From positions 3,068-67,067 of the forward strand of contig JBHEMX010000089.1 in assembly GCA_046262355.1 (NCBI GenBank): a stretch of DNA of 64,000 bases, written 5' to 3'. Below the pieces are notes generated by a model. The model was given only the letters and a program-made list of their open reading frames with translations, searched no databases and had not been told where the DNA came from. Made by a program: the position numbers and the translations under genes. This DNA comes from DATADD01 sp046262355 (GTDB taxonomy: Bacteria > Actinomycetota > CADDZG01 > WHSQ01). Below, piece after piece: positions 8,769-17,659 of this stretch (within the stretch, counting starts at the first letter, position 1; each line of letters opens with the position of its first letter).

Positions 8769-9155
8769 ATGCGCCTACTGCTGATACTCCTCGTCGCCGC
8801 GCCCATCCTTCTGAGCTCGTGCACCAACGAAGATGATGGAGTGAGCATGAACGGGGACCGCCGGTTCGCCCCTCAGAGCATCACCGTTAAGGTCGGAGAG
8901 CCCGTTACATTCACGAATGAAAGCGGCGAGGCCCACACGGTCACTGCTTATGAGGAGCGGATCCCCGATGGCGCCCGATACTTCTCCTCCGGCGGATCTT
9001 CGAGCGAATCGGAGGCTCGGGACGACATCGCTGCTGCGCTCATCACGGAAGGAGAAACCTACGAAGTGACCCTCGACACCCCCGGTACCTATGAGTACTT
9101 CTGCATCCCTCACGAACAGCAGGGCATGAAAGGCACGATAGTGGTGAAGGAATGA
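8769..9155 (+). CDS. plastocyanin-like cupredoxin lipoprotein
   Basis: A 128-residue protein with a lipoprotein signal (LLLILLVAAPILLSSC, Cys at residue ~18). The mature part is a single cupredoxin domain. FAPQSITVKVGEPVTFTN is the usual first sheet, and copper ligands appear as the His in EAHTVTAY and the Cys, His and Met in FCIPHEQQGMKG. It would be tethered on the outer face of the membrane. It is the third gene after the multicopper oxidase and ZIP transporter, so it could act as electron acceptor for the oxidase or as a copper carrier. The start is the ATG 11 bases after the ZIP stop. Confidence 0.85.
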   Translation: MRLLLILLVAAPILLSSCTNEDDGVSMNGDRRFAPQSITVKVGEPVTFTNESGEAHTVTAYEERIPDGARYFSSGGSSSESEARDDIAAALITEGETYEVTLDTPGTYEYFCIPHEQQGMKGTIVVKE

Positions 9156-9338
9156 GTCTGGGCGAGAGAGCATCTTGTCCCGCGGCTGCGGGGCCCGTCG
9201 CGCGGCCGGTTCGACGGACCTTTGAGCCTGTACCCCGTCCAGCGACGGTGGAGGCCAGCTGGTCGGCTGCAGTCGCATAAGCTCCACGAGCCGATCCTGG
9301 TCCGGCGCCGAACCTAACGGGTGCGAGAGGATCGCGTC

Positions 9339-9734
9339 ATGGCTCGTCGTTGGTTGGTCGACGCAATGAACGTTGTCGGATCCCGTCCCGACCGGTGGTG
9401 GAACGACCCGGACCGGGCGATGCGGTCGCTGGCCGAAGCCCTCGACGACTACGCCCGCATCACCGGCGACGAGGTTACCGTCGTGTTCGATAAGACACCT
9501 AACCCGCCGCCCGCAACGACGCATGCTTGCCTCGCCTATGCTTCGCGCAGGGGACGAAACGCAGCAGACCACGAGATCGTCGAAATGGTCGCGCGCGACG
9601 GGGGCTCGGACAGCCTGCGAGTCGTGACTTCCGATAAGACGCTCAGGCAGCGAGTGACCGCACTGGGCGCCGGGGTTGCGTCGTCACGCGCCTTTCGCGA
9701 TCGAGTGGACCGGGTGCGGGCCGAGGGTGAGTGA
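9339..9734 (+). CDS. NYN-domain (YacP-like) ribonuclease
   Basis: A 131-residue protein. RRWLVDAMNVVGSRPDRWW opens with the acidic D-x-M-N motif of PIN/NYN folds. VTVVFDKTP carries a second acidic residue, and the C-terminal part SLRVVTSDKTLRQRV has the S-D motif near the expected metal site. YacP/Rae1-type proteins cut RNA. The ATG at 9339 was preferred over an upstream GTG at 9321 because a GAGAGGA ribosome-binding site precedes it. It stands alone, facing a broken gene on the opposite strand. Confidence 0.75.
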   Translation: MARRWLVDAMNVVGSRPDRWWNDPDRAMRSLAEALDDYARITGDEVTVVFDKTPNPPPATTHACLAYASRRGRNAADHEIVEMVARDGGSDSLRVVTSDKTLRQRVTALGAGVASSRAFRDRVDRVRAEGE

Positions 9735-9785
9735 CGCTCGCAGAGTAGCGGAGCGAGGGAGTGGGGCCCTCGAGTAGAGGTGTCC

Positions 9786-10876
9786 TCAGCGTCTCCCCTT
9801 GGGTCGCTCGCGACCAAGCTCTCGTTCGAGCGGCGTGCGGAACCTCGGGATGATACGCGTGTCGCCCAACCATCTCGAGCTCCTCTGCCTCCGCGTCGAG
9901 CCCATCCGCCGACGATCCTTCCGTCCCACCAGACGGTGGGACCTGCGTTTCCGTTCCGGTCGAAGAGGTACGGACGATGGTCACCCAGGTACCAGTCGCG
10001 CTCATACCACCCCATGACGGTGGGATCGAGCGCCGGCGCGGGAGCGGCCTCGTCCACCGGTTCCATATCGTCCGGCAGAACGTAGGCGACGGCTCCGTCG
10101 ACGTCGACTTCGACCGTGGCGACGTCGGTGAGCGCCTTCTTCGTGTGACTCGCGGTCCATCCGGTCCACCACTTGATGTCGGCGAGCGTTCCCGGTCCGA
10201 AGGACCTCAGCCAACGTCTCGCGAGCTCTGCTCGAGCCGTCTCAGAGTCCAGTGTGTCGATGTCGACACCCAGCCACGCCTCCAGCGGCGCCCAACGGTA
10301 CTGCGTGCTCAACCACGACCCGAGCGGCTTCGTGCGAACGATCTTGCCGTCGTTCGCAAGCAGGAAGAGGACGCGCGTGGATACGCCGATCGTACCTTCC
10401 CACTTCGTTCCCAAACCGACCGGGATCTTCTTGCGCAAGGCGGGAATTTCGCGGCTCAGCTCGAGGGCCGTCGCTTCCCCTCGTTGCTCGAGGAGCTCCA
10501 GGGTCGCGGACTCGATCCTAGAGAGCCAACGGATCCCGTCCTTGGCAACCCCTCCTTCCTCGATGAAGCGGATGGTGCGTTGCCGCTCCCGCTTGGCGAG
10601 GGCGCGGGTGCAGGCTCCATGGACGGTCGATACCAACTCCACCGGGACGACGAACATCGTGCGACGCATGCCGAGGACCCGTGCGAGCGTGCGTTCCTCG
10701 TACAAGGCCGCCTCGAGTTAAGCACCATCGAACCTGCCCACGCGTGCCCAGGCAGCCAGGAAGACCGAGGCCGCGTCGCTCGAGTGGTAACCGATGAGGT
10801 CATTGGCGACCGGTGTGGGGGCGCGACCCGTTCGACCCAAGTGGTGCCGGCGAACGAGACGAGACCGCCGTTCCAC
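9786..10876 (-). pseudogene. AlkZ/YcaQ-like winged-helix DNA-binding protein with internal stop and frameshift
   Basis: The N-terminal frame reads VERRSRLVRRHHLGRT, NDLIGYHSSDAASVFLAAW, then RVGRFDGA-stop-LEAALYEERT, so a TAA near 10717 interrupts an otherwise continuous frame. A Ser codon TCA to TAA change would explain it. The middle continues VLGMRRTMFVVPVELV and GPGTLADIKWWTGW to DPTVMGWYERDWYLGDHRPY and TVWWDGRIVGGWARR, then the frame shifts, and the end RWLGDTRIIPRFRTPLEREL appears in another frame. The family (winged helix DNA-binding, related to the AlkZ glycosylase that unhooks interstrand crosslinks) is common in Actinobacteria. One nonsense and at least one frameshift make it a pseudogene. 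Ribosomal restart at the ATG region near 10705 would give a truncated protein. Confidence 0.7.
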
Positions 10877-11137
10877 GAGCCGATCGGTCGCGGCTTAGAT
10901 CCCATCGGTGAATGATGCGACGGCGCAGAGGATCATCATCGGAAGGTATCCGGTCGTCCGTGCAAGGAGCGCGCCGCAGATCGGTGCTTCTCTCGGCTAT
11001 CGAGCTCTGGAGAGCCACCATGGCAAGCGCAGAGTCCCGAGGCAGGGACGGCTCCTTAGGTACCATCGGCTCGAAGATGTGCGGCATCGTCCGCGAAGAA
11101 GCGGCGCTCTGAAACGGTCACCGCCGAGGAGGCTGCC

Positions 11138-11878
11138 ATGGTGACACTGCACACCGAGGAACCGCTCGCCGTGGCTGTGGTCGAAGCGATTCACAGAGGC
11201 GATGTTCCAACGCTGAAGCGGCTGCTGGCCGAGAACCCGGATCTGGTCACGACGAGGCTCGGCGATGACGATCGGTGCGGGATGTCGCGCACGCTGCTTC
11301 ATGTGGCGACCGACTGGCCCGGCCACTTCCCCAACGGTGCGGCGACCGTGACTGCGCTCGTCGAGGCGGGCGCCGATGTCGACGCCCGGTTCCGTGGACC
11401 TCACTCGGAGACGCCGCTGCACTGGGCGGCGAGCAGCGACGACGTAGAGGTGCTCGAGGTGCTCATCGACGCAGGCGCCGACATGGAAGCAGAGGGCGCG
11501 GTCATCGGCGGCGGTACCCCGCTCGCCGAAGCACGTGGGTTCGGACAGTGGCGGGCGGCGCGCCGGCTGGTCGAGCGCGGGGCGAAGACGACACTGACGG
11601 ATTCCGCGACGCTCGGGCTGATGGAGCGCGTCGAGAGCTACTTCGCCGGCGACGCGCCGCCCACGCAGGAGGAGATCGATCGGGCCTTCTGGGGTGCCTG
11701 CCACGGCGGGCAACAGCGATGCGCCGAGTATCTGCTCGACAAGGGAGCCGACCTGAATTGGGTACCGCCGTGGGAGGAGCTCACACCCCTCGATGCGGCA
11801 GAGCGCAGTCATGCCGGCGAGCTCGTGCGGTGGCTCCGAAGCAGAGATGGCAGGGCGGCCGTAGAGCTCGGCGGGTAA
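11138..11878 (+). CDS. ankyrin-repeat protein
   Basis: A 246-residue protein made mostly of ankyrin repeats. Repeat units are visible at ~10-45 (AIHRGDVPTLKRLLAENPDL), ~50-85 (TLLHVATDWPG and TALVEAGADVDARF), ~88-125 (TPLHWAASSDDVEVLEVLID with AGADMEAEG), ~126-155 and ~185-235 (FWGACHGGQQRCAEYLLDKG). There is no signal peptide, so it is cytoplasmic and likely a protein-binding module. An SD GAGGAGG lies 7 bases before the ATG. Similar stand-alone ankyrin proteins occur scattered in soil actinobacteria and have no fixed role. Confidence 0.85.
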   Translation: MVTLHTEEPLAVAVVEAIHRGDVPTLKRLLAENPDLVTTRLGDDDRCGMSRTLLHVATDWPGHFPNGAATVTALVEAGADVDARFRGPHSETPLHWAASSDDVEVLEVLIDAGADMEAEGAVIGGGTPLAEARGFGQWRAARRLVERGAKTTLTDSATLGLMERVESYFAGDAPPTQEEIDRAFWGACHGGQQRCAEYLLDKGADLNWVPPWEELTPLDAAERSHAGELVRWLRSRDGRAAVELGG

Positions 11879-11924
11879 CCGACGTGACTGGTCGCGCTCT
11901 TCGACCAAGAAAGAAACGGCGCCG

Positions 11925-12290
11925 CTAGGCAGGCGGCTCCATCGCGTCCACGAGGCCGACGAAGTTGCCTGCCGGGTCCTCGAAGTGCGCAAGCTTGGGA
12001 CCACCGGGGACATCCATCGGTGGGTTGATCGTCTTACCACCCAGACTCTCGATCTTCTTCAGCGCGGCCTCTAGGTCGTCGACCTGTATGTAGAACGTCA
12101 GGTGTTGCCCACTCCCCTCGGGGGGTGCCTGACCGATGCCCCCATTGATGCCCTCACCGCCGTTGTCGACGATCCCGTACCCCATGGGGTTGTCGGCGTC
12201 GATGTTCCACTCGAAGGCGTCCCCGTAGAACTTGATGAGCGAGGGCCCATCGGGCCCGATGGCCTCGAAGTGAACGACTGGGTTCGGCAT
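11925..12290 (-). CDS. VOC (glyoxalase/bleomycin-resistance fold) family protein
   Basis: A 121-residue protein with the paired beta-alpha-beta-beta-beta units of the vicinal oxygen chelate fold. PVVHFEAIGPDGPSLIKFYG opens the first unit, HLTFYIQVDDLEAALKKIES opens the second, and AHFEDPAGNFVGL ends it. Metal-ligand positions appear as His in VHFE, His in HLTF and Glu in AHFEDP. The substrate is unknown. Start at 12290 was chosen because GGAGAGGGGT lies just upstream; longer in-frame extensions are low-complexity. Confidence 0.85.
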   Translation of the reverse strand: MPNPVVHFEAIGPDGPSLIKFYGDAFEWNIDADNPMGYGIVDNGGEGINGGIGQAPPEGSGQHLTFYIQVDDLEAALKKIESLGGKTINPPMDVPGGPKLAHFEDPAGNFVGLVDAMEPPA

Positions 12291-12422
12291 ACCCCTCTCC
12301 TTTCCGTTCGGATCCGTCAGTCCTACTACAGATGAGGTGTGGGGCGCGCCACGCCGCCGCAGCGCCCTCGGTGCGTTTGATCGGTTCTCCGAGAGAGGCT
12401 TCGGTGGACCCATCGACCATCG

Positions 12423-12428
12423 TAGTTT
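12423..12428 (+). promoter_or_regulatory. leaderless-type -10 element
   Basis: TAGTTT matches TANNNT and sits six bases before the GTG start at 12435, with no ribosome-binding site. This predicts a leaderless transcript starting at the GTG. Confidence 0.45.
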
Positions 12429-12434
12429 GGCGTC

Positions 12435-14015
12435 GTGCACGGAAACGAGCTCCTGCTCCTGGCTCTGATGGTAGCCGTGGCTGCGCTCAGCGCGCTGTCG
12501 CGCTTCGTGCGCGCGCCGTACCCGATACTCCTCGTTCTCGGTGGGCTGCTGCTGGGGTTCGTCCCGGGCCTTCCCGCCATCGAGCTCGATCCAGAGGTCG
12601 TGCTCGTCCTATTCCTGCCGCCGTTGCTTTACCACGCTGCGTTCTTCTCTTCTCCCCGCGACCTGTTCGCGGACCTGCGCGTGATCTCGCTGCTTGCCGT
12701 GGGACTCGTGTTGGTCACGATGTCGGTCGTCGCTGTGACCTTGCACGCGCTGATCGGGCTCCCTTGGCCCGTTGCCTTCACCCTCGGCGCGATCGTGTCG
12801 CCCACCGATCCTCTCGCGGCAACGGCGATCGCTCGCCGACTCGGGTTGCCACGCCGCATCATCACGGTGCTCGAGGGAGAGAGCCTCGTGAACGATGCAA
12901 CCGCACTGGTCGCGTACCAAGTCGCGGTCGCAGCGGCGATCAGCGGAGAGTTCGTTGCATGGAAGGCCGGGATACAGTTCGTTGCCGGCGCGAGCGGCGG
13001 GGTGCTCATAGGACTCGTCGTCGGCTGGCTCGTGGCGCATGTCCGGCGCCGGCTCGACGACCCCGTAGTCGAGATCGTCATCACGATCGTGACGGGGTAC
13101 TTGGCCTACCTCCCGGCCGAACAGATCGGCGCTTCCGGCGTTCTTGCTGCCGTGACGACGGGCCTGTACATGGGCCGGCTGGCTCCAGAGATAGCGTCCG
13201 CAGACACGAGGCTGCTCGGATTCTCGTTCTGGGAGGTCCTCGTCTACCTCCTGAACGCGGCGCTCTTCATCCTCGTGGGATTGCAGCTGTATCCGATCCT
13301 CGGGGGCGTGCGAGGGTACTCGACCGCGAACCTACTGGGTCTAGGCGCGTTGACCAGCCTGGTTGTGATCGGCGTGCGGATCGCGTGGTTCTTCAGCGTG
13401 CCCTACATCATTCGCAAGCTCGATCGAAGACCCACCCAGACGGGCCGGCGCATAGGACCGCGGGGACGACTGATCATGGGATGGAGCGGGATCCGCGGAG
13501 CGGTTTCCCTCGCTGCCGCGCTCTCTCTCCCGCTCATAACCGACTCAGGAGTATCCTTCCCGGAACGCAATCTCCTCATCTTCGTCGCATTCGGCGTGAT
13601 CCTCGCCACGCTCGTGATCCAGGGCCTCACGCTTCCATCCCTGATCCGGCGAGCCCACATGCCTCCCGACGATGCCGAGGAACGGGAAGAGCTCAGTGCG
13701 CGTCTCGGTGCGACCGAAGCTGAGCTCAAACGACTGGCCGAGCTCGCCGAGGAGGAATGGACGCTCGAGGAGACCATCGATCGGTTGCGCGGGGCCTACG
13801 AGTACCGGCATCGACGGCTCTCGGCGCGCGCCCGCGAGGAGGAGGACGGCAGCTACGAGGATCGTTCCTTGGCGTACCAGCAGATGGTGCGCGAGCTGCT
13901 CGAGGCCCAGAGGCGAGAGATCATCCGGCTGAGAAACGAGGGGGCCATCAGCAACGAGGTGATGCACAGAGTCGAGCGAGATCTCGACCTCGAGGACTCT
14001 CGACTCGAGATCTGA
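12435..14015 (+). CDS. CPA1-family Na+/H+ antiporter
   Basis: A 526-residue protein with about 12 hydrophobic segments in the first ~410 residues. Diagnostic CPA1 sequences are LFLPPLLYHAAFF in helix 3, GAIVSPTDPLAATAIARRLG (the S-P-T-D-P motif), ITVLEGESLVNDATALV (E-x-E-S-L-x-N-D) and GWSGIRGAVSLAAALSLP. The N-D Asp is the ion-binding residue in this family. The C-terminal ~110 residues are charged and helical (AEREELSARLGATEAELKRL) and probably cytoplasmic. It would exchange cytoplasmic Na+ for external protons. It is a single gene whose GTG start follows a -10-like TAGTTT by six bases. Confidence 0.9.
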   Translation: MHGNELLLLALMVAVAALSALSRFVRAPYPILLVLGGLLLGFVPGLPAIELDPEVVLVLFLPPLLYHAAFFSSPRDLFADLRVISLLAVGLVLVTMSVVAVTLHALIGLPWPVAFTLGAIVSPTDPLAATAIARRLGLPRRIITVLEGESLVNDATALVAYQVAVAAAISGEFVAWKAGIQFVAGASGGVLIGLVVGWLVAHVRRRLDDPVVEIVITIVTGYLAYLPAEQIGASGVLAAVTTGLYMGRLAPEIASADTRLLGFSFWEVLVYLLNAALFILVGLQLYPILGGVRGYSTANLLGLGALTSLVVIGVRIAWFFSVPYIIRKLDRRPTQTGRRIGPRGRLIMGWSGIRGAVSLAAALSLPLITDSGVSFPERNLLIFVAFGVILATLVIQGLTLPSLIRRAHMPPDDAEEREELSARLGATEAELKRLAELAEEEWTLEETIDRLRGAYEYRHRRLSARAREEEDGSYEDRSLAYQQMVRELLEAQRREIIRLRNEGAISNEVMHRVERDLDLEDSRLEI

Positions 14016-14129
14016 GGCCGATACCCTCCTCGGCCTCGCCCGCCACGATCGAGTAAGGATCGGTTGGGGCCGTCGACGGGAGTCTTCATGTCCGGCGTAC
14101 TCTTTTCTGCCGCTCGGCTGCTCCGCTGT

Positions 14130-14135
14130 TAGCGT
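14130..14135 (+). promoter_or_regulatory. leaderless-type -10 element
   Basis: TAGCGT lies seven bases before the GTG at 14143, inside a 15-base string shared with the promoter at 1226-1238. It supports 14143 rather than 14134 as start of the phosphodiesterase. Confidence 0.4.
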
Positions 14136-14142
14136 GCCCGCG

Positions 14143-15801
14143 GTGCTGACCGCGTTCAGGCATCGCCTCTTCATACCGGCCGTGGTGGCTCTGGTCGCCG
14201 TGCTCGCGGCCGGCGCGTTCATGCTTCGCCGCGCTCCCGACGCCGGCCCCGCCGAACGTCTCGGGCGGCAGCGCCCGGGATTCTCGAGCAACGATCCGAT
14301 CGAGAGGGCCTGCGCGCTGAAACCGGAGTGGCTCCGCCGCATCGCACGGGGACACGTCGAGGGGCGCTCGGAGGATCTCACGCTCGTCCCGCGCGCGCCG
14401 AACTACTCGGGAACATTCGACGTCGTCAGTCACTCGGGTCCGTGGGATTACCTGCAGAAGATCCCTCTCGTCCTCTACGGGCCGGGCCGCATAGCCTCCG
14501 GGGAGCACCCGAGCCGACCGGTCGGGCTCAAGGACGTGTATCCGTCCGTCGGGTCGCTGCTAAGGGCGCGTCTTCCCGAGCGAGCCGGCCGGCCGTTGAG
14601 CGAAGCGCTCGAGGGCGGCGCTCCGGGCGCTCCCAAGCTCGTCGTCACCGTCGTGTGGGACGGCGTCGGGACGGAGACGCTCGAGCTCTGGCCCGGGCGA
14701 TGGCCGACGCTCGAGCGCCTGGCGGCGCGCGGCACGACGTACCTGAACGCCACAGCCGGTTCCTCGCCCTCGATCACGCCTGCGACGCACTCCACCCTCG
14801 GAACCGGAGTCTTCCCGCGCGTTCATCGAGTGCCCGCCATCGAGCTCCGCCGGAAGGATGGCAACGTCGTCACGACCTTCAGGGGCAACGACCTCAGCGA
14901 GCTCGAGCGCACCACGTTCGCGGACGAGTTCGATCGCGCGCGCGGCAACGAGCCCAAGGTAGGGCTCATCGGCTGGAATCCATGGCACATCGGCATGATG
15001 GGGCACGGCGCACTGACGCCCGGAAGCGACGCCGACCAGCTCGCGATCATCGACTACAAACATCCCGGGCGCGTGACGGGCAACGCCGCGCTGTATGCGA
15101 CGCCCCCCTACCTGGACAACTTCCCCAGCCTCGAGGAACACGCACATCGGCTCGACCTGAGCGATGGACGCGCCGACCACAGATGGCTGGGCGACGAGAT
15201 CCTCGCGCGCGACGACAATCCAGCATGGGTCGACTATCAGTCAGATCTCGTGCTCGCGATGCTCGAGCGCGAAGGCTATGGAGCCGACGACGTGCCCGAC
15301 CTCTTCTTCGCCAACTTCTATCCGAGCGATGCTGTCGGGCACTTCTCGTCGATCGACTCGAAGAGGACGGCGGCCGTTCTCGAGGCTCAGGACGCTGCGC
15401 TCGCGCGCCTGGTCGAGTACCTCGAGCAAGAGGTGAACGACTACGTCCTTGTCGTGACCGCGGACCATGGTCACACGCGCTCGGCGCGCAGCACCGGAGC
15501 GTGGCCGATCGCGCAGGGAGAGCTCATCAGCGACATCGACGAGCGCTTCAACGTTCCGAAGGACGAGACGCTCGTCGAGGAGTCTGCCGCCTTCGGCCTA
15601 TTCCTCGACCGTTCTGTGATGAACGGCCTCGGCGTCAACGCCACGGATATCGCACGCTACGTAAACAACTACACGATCCGCGACAACTGGGATCCCAAAG
15701 AGTTGCCAAGCGGATATGAAGGGCGCGCCGATGAAGAGGTCTTTTCTGCCGCGTGGCCGAGCGCTCGACTGAACGATGTCATCGAGTGCGCGACGCAGTA
15801 G
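14143..15801 (+). CDS. alkaline phosphatase superfamily (type I phosphodiesterase/nucleotide pyrophosphatase-like) protein
   Basis: A ~552-residue protein with one N-terminal hydrophobic segment (FIPAVVALVAVLAAGAF, signal anchor or signal peptide), so it acts outside. The phosphatase core has VVTVVWDGVGTETL (first metal Asp), the nucleophile region SPSITPATHSTLGTG (Thr or Ser), ANFYPSDAVGHFSSID (D-x-x-x-H) and VVTADHGHTRS (D-H-x-H). This is the metal-site order of the alkaline phosphatase superfamily. The C-terminus carries a small extra domain. The substrate cannot be stated. Start is the GTG seven bases after a TAGCGT element. Confidence 0.85.
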   Translation: MLTAFRHRLFIPAVVALVAVLAAGAFMLRRAPDAGPAERLGRQRPGFSSNDPIERACALKPEWLRRIARGHVEGRSEDLTLVPRAPNYSGTFDVVSHSGPWDYLQKIPLVLYGPGRIASGEHPSRPVGLKDVYPSVGSLLRARLPERAGRPLSEALEGGAPGAPKLVVTVVWDGVGTETLELWPGRWPTLERLAARGTTYLNATAGSSPSITPATHSTLGTGVFPRVHRVPAIELRRKDGNVVTTFRGNDLSELERTTFADEFDRARGNEPKVGLIGWNPWHIGMMGHGALTPGSDADQLAIIDYKHPGRVTGNAALYATPPYLDNFPSLEEHAHRLDLSDGRADHRWLGDEILARDDNPAWVDYQSDLVLAMLEREGYGADDVPDLFFANFYPSDAVGHFSSIDSKRTAAVLEAQDAALARLVEYLEQEVNDYVLVVTADHGHTRSARSTGAWPIAQGELISDIDERFNVPKDETLVEESAAFGLFLDRSVMNGLGVNATDIARYVNNYTIRDNWDPKELPSGYEGRADEEVFSAAWPSARLNDVIECATQ

Positions 15802-16017
15802 GCTAAGTAACGGCCTCCATGCTCGCGCCGGGGTCCTCGTGTAGCGAGTGTTGTAGTGTTCAACGATGGCAAGAGACGTACGACGCGTAGTACGTCGCGC
15901 CCACCGGACCGCTCCATCGTCCTCTCGCAGACTTCGTTCGACGCTCGACGTGGCGGCTCCGATGGGCGGGAGTAAGGATCCACCTCGCATGGTCATGACC
16001 CGCGGCGGCCGGCGCGC

Positions 16018-16606
16018 GTGAACGAACTGTGGCTCGCACGCCACGGTGAGACCGAGTGGTCCTTGGCTCGCAAGCACACCAGCTCAACGGACCTCGATCT
16101 CACCGAACGCGGGATGGATCAGGCGAAGGCCCTCGGCCGCCGCTTGGGAAGTAACGACTTCTCCGTCGTGCTCTCGAGTCCCGCTCTGCGGGCGCGCCGC
16201 ACCGCGGAGATTGCCGGCTTCGCCGAGCAGATCGAGATGGACGACGACCCTCGTCGAATACCGCTATGGAGTCTACGAGGGGCGCACGACCGACGACATA
16301 CGTGTAGAGAGACCAGGGTGGGACCTGTGGCGCGACGGGTGCCCGAACGGTGAAAGCACCGAAGACGTCGCCCGGCGCGCCGACGCGGTTCTGGGGCGGA
16401 TCCGCTCCGTGGACGGCTCGGTGCTGATCTTCGGTCACGGCCACATGTCTCGGGTCTTGGGCGTTCGCTTCCTCGGTCTCGACGGGCGCCTGGGCGGCCG
16501 CTTCATGCTCGGCACCGCGACCTTGTCGGTGATGGGCTTGGAGCATGGACGCCCCGCGGTGGTGTCGTGGAACGACGCCTGTCATCTCGGCGCAAGCCGC
16601 GACTAG
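16018..16606 (+). pseudogene. histidine phosphatase (phosphoglycerate mutase-like), one frameshift
   Basis: The start MNELWLARHGETEWSLARKH carries the R-H-G-E motif with the catalytic His, and VVLSSPALRARRTAEIAGF continues the fold. Near 16250 the frame changes, and the next frame continues LVEYRYGVYEGRTTDDIR and GSVLIFGHGHMSRVLGVRF, the second catalytic His region. The change is explained by one extra C in GACCCTCGTC. The protein would otherwise be ~195 residues and complete. This may be a sequencing error rather than true inactivation. Confidence 0.75.
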
Positions 16607-16765
16607 CCTCGATCCCCCTCGCCTGCTCCGCCGGCAGACCGACCGATCGGCCCGCGCGCCCGTCGAGCTTCCGCGCGCGGGGGCGGCGAAGAGGCCCGAC
16701 CGGCGCGAACCCGACCTCTGCTACCTTAGGGGCAACCGTTCGAGTAAACACTCAGGAGTGAAAAC

Positions 16766-17581
16766 TTGATCGATTGGCGGAGATCTGAGGACCTCGAGGA
16801 CGTCGTCTACGAGACCGCGGAGGGCATCGCCCGGATCACCATCAACCGTCCCGAGGTGCGCAACGCCTTTCGCCCCCAGACGCTGTTCGAGCTCAGCAGG
16901 GCCTTCGACCTGGCCCGCGACGATCCCGAGATCGGGGTCGTCATCTTCACCGGTGCGGGAGACAAGGCGTTCTGTTCGGGCGGCGACCAGAGGATCCGCG
17001 GCGACGACGGCTACCGCGACGCCCACGGCGTCGGCAGGCTCAACGTCCTCGATCTCCAGGTGCAGATCCGACGGCTGCCGAAGCCGGTCATCTGCATGGT
17101 CGCGGGCTATGCGATCGGGGGCGGACACGTCCTGCACGTCATCTGCGACCTCACGATCGCTGCCGATAATGCCCGCTTCGGCCAGACGGGACCGAAGGTC
17201 GGCTCGTTCGACGGAGGCTACGGAGCAGGGATGCTCGCTCGCATCGTGGGACACAAGAAGGCGCGCGAGATCTGGTTCTTGTGCGAGCAATACGACGCCC
17301 ACGAGGCACTGCGCATGGGTCTCGTGAACAAGGTGGTGCCGCTCGACCGTCTCGAGGAAGAGACCGTCGCATGGGCGCGGCGCATCCTCGAGATGAGCCC
17401 CCTCGCTCTGCGTCTTCTCAAGGCCGCGTTCAACGCCGACACCGACGGGCTAGCGGGGATACAACAGCTCGCGGGCGACGCCACCCTCCTCTACTACATG
17501 AGCGACGAAGCTCAAGAGGGTCGCAACGCTTTCCTCGAGCGGCGCAGCCCGCGCTTCGACAGATTCCCGAGACGTCCGTAA
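16766..17581 (+). CDS. menB: 1,4-dihydroxy-2-naphthoyl-CoA synthase
   Basis: A 271-residue crotonase-fold enzyme that closes the second ring in menaquinone synthesis, turning o-succinylbenzoyl-CoA into 1,4-dihydroxy-2-naphthoyl-CoA. Visible features are the early ARITINRPEVRNAFRP, the loop KAFCSGGDQRIRGDDGY, VAGYAIGGGHVLHVICDLTI (oxyanion hole region), FGQTGPKVGSFDGGYGAG and REIWFLCEQYDAHEAL. These are MenB rather than general enoyl-CoA hydratase signatures, and the end RSPRFDRFPRRP is typical. The start is TTG at 16766 with AGGAGTG six bases upstream. It is followed by menA, menC and menD on the same strand. Confidence 0.93.
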   Translation: MIDWRRSEDLEDVVYETAEGIARITINRPEVRNAFRPQTLFELSRAFDLARDDPEIGVVIFTGAGDKAFCSGGDQRIRGDDGYRDAHGVGRLNVLDLQVQIRRLPKPVICMVAGYAIGGGHVLHVICDLTIAADNARFGQTGPKVGSFDGGYGAGMLARIVGHKKAREIWFLCEQYDAHEALRMGLVNKVVPLDRLEEETVAWARRILEMSPLALRLLKAAFNADTDGLAGIQQLAGDATLLYYMSDEAQEGRNAFLERRSPRFDRFPRRP

Positions 17582-17659
17582 CGATGCACGAGGTGCTTTC
17601 TTTGGTGGTACAAGCCCGGAACCTGGGCCAAACTCACCAAAGAAGCTAGGGACCATTAG

